A stretch of DNA of 16,933 bases from CAYLPU01 sp964385635 (GTDB lineage: Bacteria; Chloroflexota; Anaerolineae; B4-G1): assembly GCA_964385635.1 (NCBI GenBank), contig CAYLPU010000107.1, positions 1 through 16,933 of the forward strand. The letters are read 5' to 3'. Each line of letters starts with the position of its first letter. Positions within the stretch are counted from its first letter, which is position 1. The notes under the pieces are model-generated. The model was not told the DNA's origin. It was given only the letters and a program-made list of their open reading frames with translations, and made no database searches. Position numbers and translations under genes: made by a program. Below are positions 1 through 7,916 of this stretch, piece after piece.

Positions 1-130
1 AAGTATACGGAAATGCTCGCAGATTTCAAATCAGAAGCCAAAACGGGAATTGCTGATTGGGGATGGAGCCGAACCGCTTTTGGAGCGAGATAGATGACGT
101 GGTGGTTGACCATTTTGAGAGGGAACCGAG
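1..130. other. Window edge without an assignable gene
   Basis: Two plus-strand frames are open from base 1, ending at TAG 91-93 and at TGA 95-97. Neither shows a recognisable motif or strong third-position GC bias, so I cannot say which, if either, is the tail of an upstream gene. By context an ABC ATPase gene for the following permease would be expected upstream. A purine-rich ribosome site (GAGAGGGA, about 117-124) precedes the ATG at 131. Confidence 0.3.
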
Positions 131-2479
131 ATGAATCCATTATCACCTTTGACCTATTATCGCCGTCACAAGCGAAGCGCGCTGTTGCAGATCGCGCTCA
201 TCAGCCTGGCCACGGTAGGGTTGTTTGTCCTCGTGGGCGTGCTCGATACCATCCCCTTGCGCGCCAACGTCAGTTACTTGACCAGGCTCAGCCGGGTGAT
301 GCCCACCGGAGGCGCGCTCGATCCGGCCGTGGTCTCGCAAGTCCAGACCAACCCGGACGTAGCACGCGCTATTCCAGATAACGGGCTGTGGATTTCCCTG
401 CCCACCCTGCTCGGCACAGATTCTCAACGGCTGCTGGGCGTCTCGCCGGAAGACGCACAATATCTGATGCAGCACTGCGGCGTGCGGTTCAAGGAAGGGC
501 GGATGTTCGAGCCGCGCAGCAACGAGTTCGTGCTCTCCGAAGAAGTGGCCCGCGCGCTGGACTTGCAGATTGGCAGCGAGATCGGGCGCGCGATTGACCA
601 GGATTACTACGAGGCCATTTCCGCGCCCCTGGTGCTGGTAGGTATCCTGGAGAGTGATCCAGAGATTAACCCGGGGCCGAGTGTGCGCGTGGGCTTTGTC
701 TCGGCTGAGTATTTGAACAGCCACGAGCTGTATGCCCCCCGTGCAACCAGTCTGCTCGTCGTCGCCAGGGAGGGGCGCAAAGCCGCCGTGGATGATTTTT
801 TGGAGACGACGGTCAGTTCCAAATACACAGAGGTGGAGACGTTCGCCATGCTTGTCGGGTTCCTCAAGATGGCGCGCATCGGAGTATACGTCATTTTCGG
901 CGTCGTCAACAGCGTGGTGGCCGTCGCCGTGGCCTTTGTCGTCGGTACCATCAACCGGATCGCCATAACCAAAAGGTTGAGTGAGTTTGGTTTGTTGCAC
1001 GCCCTGGGGCAGCACAAAAGGCAACTGATTCGCCGTCTGGCGCTGGAAACGGCAGCCGTGGCCGGGATCGGCTACCTGATCGGGTTAGGCATAGCCCTCG
1101 CGATTATGTCGTGGCTCAAGAACGGCCTTTTCTACGACCTGGGCATGGAGCTGGACCTGTTCAACCTGGCGCCGTTCTGTTTCGTTCTGCCTATCCCCCT
1201 GATCGTCGTCGCCCTGACCTTTCTGAGCGTCAGGCGAATCTTTGCCCGGTTGGACGCCGTGGCCATCGTCGAGCGGGGCAAATTGAGCGAAGAACCAAAA
1301 GGACGCCGGGCAGTGAAACGCTCGTCGCTCAGGCCACTATCTTCCCTCACCTTTTACCTGCGCCACCGGCGGCGCGGGGTGCTGATCATCCTCAGCACGG
1401 CGCTGATGGTGCTGGGCATCACCTTTCCGGTGTTCTTGCTATCGGCTATGACAGGTGCAATGAAGCCGTTCTTTGAATATCTGCAACACGTCAGCGAAAT
1501 CTCGCCCATCCACTCTGAACTTGATCCCGGCATCGTGGGCCAAATCAAGAGCCACCCGGCGGTGGCGCGCACCATCCCGGCCATTCGGCTTGGAGTCCAG
1601 ATGATCCTGCCGCCCGGCGGCGCGACCGACGTCAACATCTATGGTGTCTCCGAGGCCAACCTACCTATTCTCTTGGAGTTGTTCGGCATGCACGTGCAAG
1701 AGGGCCGTCTGCCTCATCCTCGCAGCAACGAGATCGTGCTTTCGGCGGCGATCGCCGCCAACCGTGACCTGCACGTGGGCGACGTGATCGGCGGGGAGAC
1801 TGATGGCGACGATACGCTCGTCGTGGATGACATGCCTACCGAAATGGTCGTCGCAGGGATACTCTCCCCCGATCGTCCGTGGGTTGGGTTTGCTTCTTAC
1901 GAATACCTGCGCAGCCACGAACTCACTTCGTCCCGAGGCCCGCGTTTGCTCATCATCCCGCACGAGGGACGTAAGACAGAACTGGATAGCTGGCTGGAAA
2001 AGAGCGTGGATTCAACACAGACACGCATCATCACCTACGGTATTGAAGAACGTGAGTACAGAGAAATGACAACGTCCATCGTTCTCACCTTTGCCCTGCT
2101 CGAATGTATGATCGCTGCCGTGGCTGCCGTTGCCCTGGCGACGTTAAACCACATCTTTTTCACCCAACGCAGAGAAGAGTTCGGCATCTTGAACGCCGTT
2201 GGCCGCAGCCGCCGGTGGCTTGCGCTGCGCACAACGAAAGAGACGGGCAGTGTGGTCGGCATCGCCTGGGTCGTCGGCGCGGCGCTGTGCGGGGTCGGCC
2301 TGCTCGGCATGCAAAGCCTCGTCTACGGTCCGCGCGGCCTGACCCTGGACTTTTTCAGCCCCACACCGTGGCTGCTCACGCTGCCCATCCCGCTGGCCGT
2401 CATCGCCGCCAGCGTGGGCACGATCGCCTTGATGCTCTCCAGGCTCGATCCTGTGTCCATCATTGAGAGGAGGTCGTGA
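131..2479 (+). CDS. ABC transporter permease, FtsX/MacB type, internally duplicated
   Basis: This 782-residue inner-membrane protein is probably the permease of a MacB/LolCDE-like ABC exporter, a class that moves substrates through mechanical transmission across the membrane. Two homologous halves are visible. Each starts with a similar motif (LSPLTYYRRH near residue 4; LSSLTFYLRH near 404), then a membrane helix, a large extracytoplasmic MacB_PCD-like domain containing a matching PRSNE(F/I)VLS segment, and three more helices. Both halves end alike (RLDAVAIVERG near 377; RLDPVSIIERR at the C-terminus). About eight membrane segments result, double the four of ordinary MacB. The EFG(L/I)L(H/N)A(L/V)G segments near residues 285 and 687 match the FtsX family's cytoplasmic coupling region. 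The start is supported by GAGAGGGA upstream. The stop overlaps the next gene by one base, indicating translational coupling. No ATPase is present in the window. The substrate is unknown. Confidence 0.9.
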   Translation: MNPLSPLTYYRRHKRSALLQIALISLATVGLFVLVGVLDTIPLRANVSYLTRLSRVMPTGGALDPAVVSQVQTNPDVARAIPDNGLWISLPTLLGTDSQRLLGVSPEDAQYLMQHCGVRFKEGRMFEPRSNEFVLSEEVARALDLQIGSEIGRAIDQDYYEAISAPLVLVGILESDPEINPGPSVRVGFVSAEYLNSHELYAPRATSLLVVAREGRKAAVDDFLETTVSSKYTEVETFAMLVGFLKMARIGVYVIFGVVNSVVAVAVAFVVGTINRIAITKRLSEFGLLHALGQHKRQLIRRLALETAAVAGIGYLIGLGIALAIMSWLKNGLFYDLGMELDLFNLAPFCFVLPIPLIVVALTFLSVRRIFARLDAVAIVERGKLSEEPKGRRAVKRSSLRPLSSLTFYLRHRRRGVLIILSTALMVLGITFPVFLLSAMTGAMKPFFEYLQHVSEISPIHSELDPGIVGQIKSHPAVARTIPAIRLGVQMILPPGGATDVNIYGVSEANLPILLELFGMHVQEGRLPHPRSNEIVLSAAIAANRDLHVGDVIGGETDGDDTLVVDDMPTEMVVAGILSPDRPWVGFASYEYLRSHELTSSRGPRLLIIPHEGRKTELDSWLEKSVDSTQTRIITYGIEEREYREMTTSIVLTFALLECMIAAVAAVALATLNHIFFTQRREEFGILNAVGRSRRWLALRTTKETGSVVGIAWVVGAALCGVGLLGMQSLVYGPRGLTLDFFSPTPWLLTLPIPLAVIAASVGTIALMLSRLDPVSIIERRS

Positions 2480-3747
2480 TGAGACGACAAATCAGGTTCA
2501 ATGGATCCAATTCTGCTCGGCCTGGATCGCCAGACCCAGGCCAGAACCGGGGATTTGGCAGTCCCCTTGGAGCGATTTTGGATCTGCCGAGACTGTGGCT
2601 GGTATTGGGGATACTGACCTTGTGCCTGACGGCGTGCAATGCAGGCACGAGCGCCCAGCCTACGCCGACCCGTGTACCTGACTCCGACCTGTCCTCTCAA
2701 TCGGCCCCCAGCAGTATCACTGCCAACGGCGTGCTGCAACCTGCCCGTCAGATAGCGTTGAGTTTTGGTGTGGGGAGCTTTGTCGCGTCAGTCCCGGTCG
2801 AGGTCGGCGAGAGCGTGGAGGCCGGGCAGACGCTGACCACACTTGACACCACTGAATTGCAGCGCGGGGTAACGCAAGCGGAGTTGGAACTGGAAACCGC
2901 TCAGACCCAACTGGCCCAGTTGCAGGCACAGGCCACGCCTATCCCGGAACGGGTACTGGCAGCGACGGCGGTCATCACCAACGCGCAGACCGCACTGATT
3001 CAAGCGCGCGTGCAGGCCGGCCAGCGCGACAACCAGGACACCATTGATCGTTTCGAACTGGAGCATGCCGCGCGGGCGCTGTCGGACGCGCAGAACGAGT
3101 ACGACAAGGTTCTCAACGACCCGCGCACACACACCTGGGCACCATCCTCACCCCAGGCGCGCACCCTGGCCGAGGCCCAGGACTACTACGACGTGACGCT
3201 GGCCCAATACAACCTGCGCGCCGCCGACCACGGTTACGCCGTCGCCATTGCCAATGCCGAAGCGCAACTGGCACAGGCGCAGTTGGCCTTGTACGAAGCG
3301 CAGCACCCCGTCACGTCCGAAGAACTCGCCCTGGCGCAACTGGACGTGGAGCGCGCACAACTGGCGCTGGAGGCAGCACAGGCGGATCTGGCGCACACGA
3401 CGCTGCTGGCCCCTTTCGACGGTGTCATCTCGGCCGTGCCGGTCAGCGTGGGCGAGTGGGCCGTTCCTGGCGCGACGGTCGTCGAACTGCTCGACGTATC
3501 CCGTTGGCGCATCGAAACCAAGAATGTGGGCGAGTTGGAGATCGGACGTGTGCGGGTGGGACAGGAAGTCCTGGTGCAGGTGAACGCCTTCCGCGAAGAG
3601 ACGCTGCACGGGCGCGTGGTTACCATCTCGCCGGTCGCGGTGGTACAGCAAGGCGACACCACCTACACGCTGACCATCGAGTTGGAATCCACCGATCTCA
3701 ACCTGCGGCCAGGGATGACCGTGCAGGTGGAAACCCCGACCGGGTGA
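2479..3747 (+). CDS. HlyD/MacA-type efflux adaptor, predicted lipoprotein
   Basis: This 422-residue periplasmic-adaptor-like protein likely works with the preceding permease. A hydrophobic segment (about residues 39-52) ends in a lipobox LTAC with Cys53, predicting lipid anchoring outside the cytoplasmic membrane. Next come the first half of a lipoyl-like domain (VGESVEAGQTL), a long Ala/Gln/Leu-rich coiled-coil hairpin (about 130-310), the second lipoyl half (LLAPFDGVISAVPVSVGE) and a beta-barrel region ending in LRPGMTVQVE. This is the standard membrane-fusion-protein order. ATG 2479 overlaps the permease TGA and follows GAGAGGAGG (2465-2473); a GTG at 2476 is also in frame but less likely. 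The 38-residue stretch ahead of the signal helix is long for a lipoprotein, and a TTG at 2578 would give a conventional signal peptide. If the organism has one membrane, the adaptor would be extracellular. Confidence 0.9.
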   Translation: MRRQIRFNGSNSARPGSPDPGQNRGFGSPLGAILDLPRLWLVLGILTLCLTACNAGTSAQPTPTRVPDSDLSSQSAPSSITANGVLQPARQIALSFGVGSFVASVPVEVGESVEAGQTLTTLDTTELQRGVTQAELELETAQTQLAQLQAQATPIPERVLAATAVITNAQTALIQARVQAGQRDNQDTIDRFELEHAARALSDAQNEYDKVLNDPRTHTWAPSSPQARTLAEAQDYYDVTLAQYNLRAADHGYAVAIANAEAQLAQAQLALYEAQHPVTSEELALAQLDVERAQLALEAAQADLAHTTLLAPFDGVISAVPVSVGEWAVPGATVVELLDVSRWRIETKNVGELEIGRVRVGQEVLVQVNAFREETLHGRVVTISPVAVVQQGDTTYTLTIELESTDLNLRPGMTVQVETPTG

Positions 3748-4133
3748 CGTGGCTCACCGGCAGGCTCAGGACACCGCACTCGCGGCCCCGCTTTCTCCAC
3801 CTTGATCGACATTGGCGTCGTCCATCACCCAGCCCAGGTGACCGGCTGGTTCGGGCGGCCCACCGAATCGCCCCGACCTTCCTGCCAATCTACTGACTAC
3901 CGCCATAAGACGAGCAAGTGCCGGGAATACCGAAGTACATCCCTTGGTACCTGGCCCAAAACGTCACAACCCTGAACGGTATCGGCAGTGGCCCATGCCG
4001 TATGGAGACTACGCTATTATGATACTCATCGGTGGTGAAAAGTCAAACGGACTGCGTCCCTTTCCAACTCAAACGAACTATTGTATAATCCCTGCTAATC
4101 CAAGACGACCACAACAAGGAGCAGAGAAGGCTG
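3748..4133. other. Intergenic gap between efflux operon and mutase genes
   Basis: About 385 bases with no convincing gene on either strand. Open frames that cross it are extensions of shadow frames from the neighbours and show no family motif. GC is high in the first part and drops towards the end, where a promoter sits (4061-4089). I see no tRNA fold and no strong terminator after the adaptor gene; decayed gene sequence cannot be excluded. Confidence 0.5.
4061..4089 (+). promoter_or_regulatory. Predicted sigma70-type promoter for the mutase-meaB pair
   Basis: The -35 box TTTCCA (4061-4066, 4 of 6 to TTGACA) is separated by exactly 17 bases from a perfect -10 box TATAAT (4084-4089). Transcription would start near 4096, giving a leader of about 38 bases containing AAGGAG (4116-4121) and GAGAAGG (4124-4130) before ATG 4134. 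The leader is too short for a cobalamin riboswitch. GTATAATCCC here also occurs around the promoter at 9436. Confidence 0.7.
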
Positions 4134-4532
4134 ATGAGCGAGCGACTACGCATTCTGATCGCCAAGCCTGGCCTCGACGGCCACGACCGTGGGGCCAAGG
4201 TCATCGCCCGCGCACTGCGGGACGCCGGGATGGAGATCATCTACACGGGCCTGCGGCAGACCCCGGAGATGATCGTCGAAGCGGCGCTGCAGGAGGACGT
4301 GGATGCAGTGGGCCTGAGTATCCTTTCGGGCGCGCACATGACGCTGGTGCCCCGGGTGACCGAGGGACTGCGCGAGGCCGGACTGGGACACGTCAAGGTA
4401 TTCGTCGGCGGCATCATCCCCGACGAGGACGTTCCGGCGCTGAAGGGGATGGGCGTGGCGGGCATCTTCGGCCCAGGCACGAACACCCAGGTGGTGGCCG
4501 ACTTCATCCGCCAGCAATTGACCGAGGGCTGA
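4134..4532 (+). CDS. mcmA2: Methylmalonyl-CoA mutase B12-binding (small/C-terminal) subunit
   Basis: This 132-residue protein is a stand-alone cobalamin-binding domain. With a separate catalytic subunit it would form methylmalonyl-CoA mutase, which interconverts methylmalonyl-CoA and succinyl-CoA. The base-off/His-on signature DxHxxG is at residues 15-20 (DGHDRG, lower axial ligand His17). The partner motifs are SxL at 62-64 and GG at 92-93, with GPGT at 113-116, all in the expected spacing. The length matches the small subunits found in archaea and Chloroflexota, where the mutase is split. It lies one base upstream of meaB, its known chaperone partner. The catalytic subunit is not in the window. 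A related B12-dependent acyl-CoA mutase (such as an isobutyryl- or ethylmalonyl-CoA type) remains possible, because the B12 domain alone does not fix the substrate. Confidence 0.9.
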   Translation: MSERLRILIAKPGLDGHDRGAKVIARALRDAGMEIIYTGLRQTPEMIVEAALQEDVDAVGLSILSGAHMTLVPRVTEGLREAGLGHVKVFVGGIIPDEDVPALKGMGVAGIFGPGTNTQVVADFIRQQLTEG

Positions 4533-4533
4533 C

Positions 4534-5499
4534 GTGGAACTGGTAGCGGAGGCCCTGGCCGGCAATCGGTACGCACTAGCCCGGCTTATCTCACTGGTCG
4601 AGGACAACGGTTCGGACGCTCGCACTGCTCTCGCTGCCCTCTACCCCCACACCGGTCAGGCCCATATCGTCGGCGTGACCGGCGCGCCCGGCACCGGCAA
4701 ATCCACGCTGGTCAACGAACTGGCAAAGTCGCTGCGCGCCCAGGACACGACGGTGGGCATCGTGGCGGTGGACCCCAGCAGCCCGTTCACCGGCGGGGCG
4801 CTGCTGGGCGACCGGGTGCGCATGCGCGACCTGGCGGGTGATCCCGGCGTCTTCATCCGCAGCATGGCCACGCGAGGCAGCCTGGGCGGGCTGGCGCGGG
4901 CCACGAGCGACGTGATCAAGGTGCTCGACGCGGTCGGTTTCACCGTCGTGCTGGTGGAAACGGTCGGGGCCGGCCAGGCGGAGGTGGATATCGCGTGCAC
5001 AGCCCACACGACCGTCGTCGTCGAAGCGCCAGGGATGGGGGATGAGGTGCAGGCGCTGAAGGCTGGCCTGATGGAGATCGCTGATGTCCTGGTGGTCAAC
5101 AAGGCGGACCGTCCAGGGGCGGCGCGGACGGCGCGCGCGCTGGAGATGGTGAGGGCTCGGTCAGAGACCTTCGCCCAACGAGCTCACGGAGGGGCGGGCG
5201 ATGTCCTCGACAACCACTGGCACCCACCGATCTTGCAGACTGTCGCGCTGGACGGCACCGGCGTGCCGGAGGTGCTGGAAGCGGTCGCTGCGCATCGGGA
5301 AAATCTGCACGCCAGCGGGCTGTGGGCCAGGCGCGAGCAGACACGCGTAAAGACGGAGTTGCTCAACGTCCTCCAGCAAGAGTTGCTCGACCGGATGCTG
5401 GCGCGGGCAGGGGAGGGACAGATACAGGCGTGGGTGGAGCGCATCGCGGCGCGGGATGTGGATGTGTATACGGCGGTGCAGACAATCCTGGACAGGTGA
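4534..5499 (+). CDS. meaB: MeaB/ArgK-type GTPase, mutase chaperone
   Basis: This 321-residue G3E-family P-loop GTPase protects methylmalonyl-CoA mutase and gates loading of adenosylcobalamin. The Walker A motif GAPGTGKS is at residues 50-57. The family-specific stretch VDPSSPFTGGALLGDRVRM starts at 79, followed by IRSMATRGSLGG (108-119) and the switch motif ETVGAGQAE (142-150). The guanine-specificity motif NKAD is at 189-192. Length is close to the family norm (about 320-330). The GTG start at 4534 follows GAGGG (4524-4528) and lies one base after the mutase subunit stop, so the two are co-translated. The C-terminal helical segment typical of dimerising MeaB proteins is complete. Confidence 0.95.
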   Translation: MELVAEALAGNRYALARLISLVEDNGSDARTALAALYPHTGQAHIVGVTGAPGTGKSTLVNELAKSLRAQDTTVGIVAVDPSSPFTGGALLGDRVRMRDLAGDPGVFIRSMATRGSLGGLARATSDVIKVLDAVGFTVVLVETVGAGQAEVDIACTAHTTVVVEAPGMGDEVQALKAGLMEIADVLVVNKADRPGAARTARALEMVRARSETFAQRAHGGAGDVLDNHWHPPILQTVALDGTGVPEVLEAVAAHRENLHASGLWARREQTRVKTELLNVLQQELLDRMLARAGEGQIQAWVERIAARDVDVYTAVQTILDR

Positions 5500-5502
5500 T
5501 AG

Positions 5503-5718
5503 ATGTTTCCTATTACTGAGTTTGGAATGCTCCTTGCCCGTCTTGAACGGGACGTGCAGACGGAAGATGGTCTCTGGACGCTGAGGGGCTTTATAGACAC
5601 TGCCCGGCGTGTGTACTCGTTGGGCAGCGACACGAAGGTGATTTCCAAGGCCCTTGGACTGATGCTTCTCCCACCTATCACACGTTGTCTGGGAAGATCG
5701 TGGCCATGGGACAGTTGA
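5503..5718 (+). pseudogene. Remnant of an EcoRV-like type II restriction endonuclease (N-terminus only)
   Basis: This frame encodes 71 residues starting three bases after meaB. Residues 37-55 read VYSLGSDTKVISKALGLML, which by memory closely matches EcoRV's segment IYPLGSDTKVLSTIFELF, including the identical GSDTKV. The position of EcoRV's catalytic Glu45 is Gly here. The rest of the nuclease, including the later Asp and Lys active-site residues, is missing. About 14 residues after the similarity the frame runs out of phase into the start of the methyltransferase gene and stops. I therefore read it as the stump left by a deletion that joined the nuclease's 5' end to the methyltransferase gene. 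The alignment is from recall; an unrelated small protein is possible. Confidence 0.5.
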
Positions 5719-6767
5719 CGCTCGATTTACCACATATCGAGACGGAGTTCGTCCCCAGCACCCGCTACCAGGGCAGCAAGGCTAAACTGGTACGGTGGAT
5801 ATGGAGTCACATTCAGGGGCTTTCGTTCGATACGGTGTTGGATGTTTTGGGGGGCACGGGGGTCGTCGGCTACTGGCTCAAGCAGAAGGGCAAGCAGGTC
5901 ACCTACAACGACATTCTACGATTCAACTACCTTGTGGGCCTGGCCTTGATCGAGAACAACACTATCCATCTGACCGACGAGGACGTAGAGGGCTTGTTGT
6001 CTCGCCAGCCTGGGCAGGAGTATCGCACCTTTGTCGCGGATACCTTCAAGGACATCTACTACACCGATGAGGAGAACCGGTGGTTGGATCTCGTCGTGCA
6101 AAACATTGCTCTGCTGCCCGATTCGTACAAGCGCGCATTGGCCTACTACACACTGTTCCAAGCCTGCCTGGTCAAGCGACCGTTTAACTTGTTCCACCGC
6201 AAAAACCTGTACCTCCGCTTTGCCGACGTTGAGCGCTCGTTCGGCAACAAAACGACCTGGGACACACCGTTCGAGGTGCATTTTCGGGCTTTCGTGGATG
6301 AAGCCAACGCGCTGGTGGTGGATAATGGCCGGGCCAACCAGGCACTCAACGAGGACGCCTGGGACATCGAAGGTGACTACGACCTGGTCTACATTGACCC
6401 TCCGTACATCTCGCAGCAAGGCGTCGGTGTAGATTACCATCACTTCTACCACTTCCTGGAAGGACTGGCACGGTATAAAGATTGGCCCACATTGGTAGAT
6501 TACCAAAGTAAGCATCGGCGGATGAAACGGGTGTATAACCCCTGGGTGGACCCGGCGGCGATTCACGATGCGTTTGTCCGTTTGCTGGATCGGTTTCGTG
6601 ATGCCATACTCGTGATCTCGTATCGCGCCGACGGCATTCCCCCTATCGCTTATTTGGAAGACATGGTGAGGCAGGTGAAGCGGCACGTCCGGGTACACAC
6701 CTTGGATGGTTATCAGTACGTGCTGAGCACACGCCAGACAGCGGAAGTATTGATCGTTGGGGAGTAA
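5706..6767 (+). CDS. D12-class DNA adenine-N6 methyltransferase
   Basis: This 353-residue protein transfers a methyl group from S-adenosylmethionine to adenine in a specific DNA sequence. Motifs appear in the alpha-class order: motif X RYQGSK (20-25), motif I DVLGGTGVVG (46-55), an acidic motif at YND (67-69) and the catalytic motif IV DPPY (231-234), followed by SYRADG near 303. These define a Dam/FokI/EcoRV-type (MethyltransfD12) enzyme. ATG 5706 is chosen because GGGAAG (5691-5696) precedes it; an in-frame TTG at 5685 would add seven residues. The gene overlaps the tail of the nuclease remnant by 13 bases. With its cognate nuclease apparently destroyed it would be a solitary methylase, for epigenetic regulation or protection. 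Recognition sequence cannot be read from the protein. Confidence 0.88.
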   Translation: MGQLTLDLPHIETEFVPSTRYQGSKAKLVRWIWSHIQGLSFDTVLDVLGGTGVVGYWLKQKGKQVTYNDILRFNYLVGLALIENNTIHLTDEDVEGLLSRQPGQEYRTFVADTFKDIYYTDEENRWLDLVVQNIALLPDSYKRALAYYTLFQACLVKRPFNLFHRKNLYLRFADVERSFGNKTTWDTPFEVHFRAFVDEANALVVDNGRANQALNEDAWDIEGDYDLVYIDPPYISQQGVGVDYHHFYHFLEGLARYKDWPTLVDYQSKHRRMKRVYNPWVDPAAIHDAFVRLLDRFRDAILVISYRADGIPPIAYLEDMVRQVKRHVRVHTLDGYQYVLSTRQTAEVLIVGE

Positions 6768-6771
6768 AACG

Positions 6772-7383
6772 ATGCCTCGTCTCTTTCTCATTCGTCACGG
6801 TCGTTCTACCTGGAATGCCGCCGGCCGCATCCAGGGCTGCGCGGACCCGCCGCTGGACGAGGTGGGGCGGGAGCAGGCTCGCCACCTGGCGGCGCGGCTG
6901 CGTGGGGACCCACCTGCTATCCTGTACACCAGCTCGCTGCAGCGGGCGCAGGAGACGGCGGAGATCATCGGGCAGGCGCTGGACGTACCGGTGGCGCCCG
7001 ACGAGCGGCTCAAGGAGTACGACGTTGGCAACCTGACCGGGCTCACGTGGGAGCAGGTGATGGTCCAGTACCCGGACGTGGCGCAGCGCTGGGCAGAGGA
7101 TCCGGAGAATCTCGTGTTACCTGGCGGGGAAGGAAACGTGCAGTTTCGGACACGCGTGGTGGCCGCGTTTGACGAGGTCCTTTCACGGCATGCGGATGGG
7201 GCAGTTGGTGTGGTGGCCCACGGTGGCAGCCTGGGCGCCTACCTCAACCACCTGATCGGGCTGACAGGCCGGTTCTCGCCTTTCCGCTTCGCCAACGGGT
7301 CGCTGAGCATCGTCGAAGTGAACCCGGTGCGACCGCGCATTGTGCTCCTGAACGATACCTGTCACCTGGGAGGGGAAATATGA
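6772..7383 (+). CDS. Histidine phosphatase (phosphoglycerate-mutase-like) family protein
   Basis: This 203-residue member of the histidine phosphatase superfamily forms a phosphohistidine intermediate. The catalytic motif RHG is at residues 8-10 (nucleophile His9). Arg58 (SSLQRAQETA) and the acidic residue Glu82 in KEYDVGNLTG occupy the expected positions, and the second active-site histidine is His150 (VAHGGS). Substrate is undetermined: candidates are cofactor-dependent phosphoglycerate mutase-like phosphatases and alpha-ribazole phosphatase (CobC). The nearby B12-dependent mutase genes make CobC worth considering but do not prove it. ATG 6772 is preferred because GGGGAG (6759-6764) lies seven bases upstream. 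It starts five bases after the methyltransferase and overlaps the next gene by four bases (ATGA). Confidence 0.9.
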   Translation: MPRLFLIRHGRSTWNAAGRIQGCADPPLDEVGREQARHLAARLRGDPPAILYTSSLQRAQETAEIIGQALDVPVAPDERLKEYDVGNLTGLTWEQVMVQYPDVAQRWAEDPENLVLPGGEGNVQFRTRVVAAFDEVLSRHADGAVGVVAHGGSLGAYLNHLIGLTGRFSPFRFANGSLSIVEVNPVRPRIVLLNDTCHLGGEI

Positions 7384-7916
7384 TCGTGGGGAAGAAAGTC
7401 CGTCTGCGGCCAATCGAACGAGATGACCTGCCGCGCTTCGTCGAGTGGTTCGGCGATCCCGAAGTGCGCCGCCATTTGCTGGTCTACCTGTCGTTCTCGT
7501 TGGCACAGGAGGAACGCTGGTTCGAGAACCTGTTGGAGCAGTTGGAGCGACATGAGAGTGTGGTGCTGGCCATCGAGACCGCCGACGGGGTGCACATCGG
7601 CAACGTCGGTCTGCACGCCATCAACTGGAAGGATCGTTACGCCGAATTGGGCATCGTCATCGGCGAAAAGGGGTACTGGAACCAGGGATACGGCACCGAC
7701 GCCATCCGCACGCTGCTGGGTCTGGCCTTCCGCGAGATGAATCTGCATCGCGTCTTCTTGCAGGTGGACGCAGACAACGGACGGGGCATCCGCTGCTACG
7801 AGAAGGCCGGCTTCCGGCGGGAAGGCACCTCCCGCGAGGCGGTGTTCAAGGAGAGAGCGTACCACGATCAGTACGTGATGAGCATCCTACAACCGGAGTT
7901 TGAGACCAATGGGTGA
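7380..7916 (+). CDS. GNAT N-acetyltransferase, RimJ/RimL type
   Basis: This 178-residue acetyltransferase uses acetyl-CoA to modify an amine on a protein or small molecule. The N-terminus (VRLRPIERDDLPRFVEWFGD) is typical of the RimJ/RimL and antibiotic-acetyltransferase branch. The CoA-binding motif A is at about residues 90-112 (GIVIGEKGYWNQGYGT), with NQGYGT giving the pyrophosphate loop. Motif B is NGRGIRCYEKAGF (133-145), including the usual Tyr140. The start overlaps the phosphatase stop as ATGA and follows a strong GGGAGGGGA, and the end overlaps the PRPP synthetase start, so three genes are translationally linked. The substrate cannot be inferred. Confidence 0.92.
   Translation: MIVGKKVRLRPIERDDLPRFVEWFGDPEVRRHLLVYLSFSLAQEERWFENLLEQLERHESVVLAIETADGVHIGNVGLHAINWKDRYAELGIVIGEKGYWNQGYGTDAIRTLLGLAFREMNLHRVFLQVDADNGRGIRCYEKAGFRREGTSREAVFKERAYHDQYVMSILQPEFETNG

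Noticed and set aside
3456..3896. Long plus-strand frame overlapping the adaptor gene's 3' end
   Set aside because: It is out of frame with the clear HlyD-type protein, is Arg/Pro-rich as expected of a GC-rich shadow frame, and has no recognisable domain in the part beyond 3747.
4090..4133. Cobalamin riboswitch before the B12-dependent mutase gene
   Set aside because: The predicted leader is only about 38 bases and lacks the B12-box; there is no room for the aptamer downstream of the promoter.
3944..4546. Plus-strand frame running across the mutase promoter and gene
   Set aside because: It crosses a strong promoter and reads the B12-binding gene in the wrong frame; no motif supports it.
5685..5705. 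TTG as start of the adenine methyltransferase
   Set aside because: ATG 5706 has a GGGAAG upstream and the extra seven residues add nothing recognisable; kept only as an alternative.
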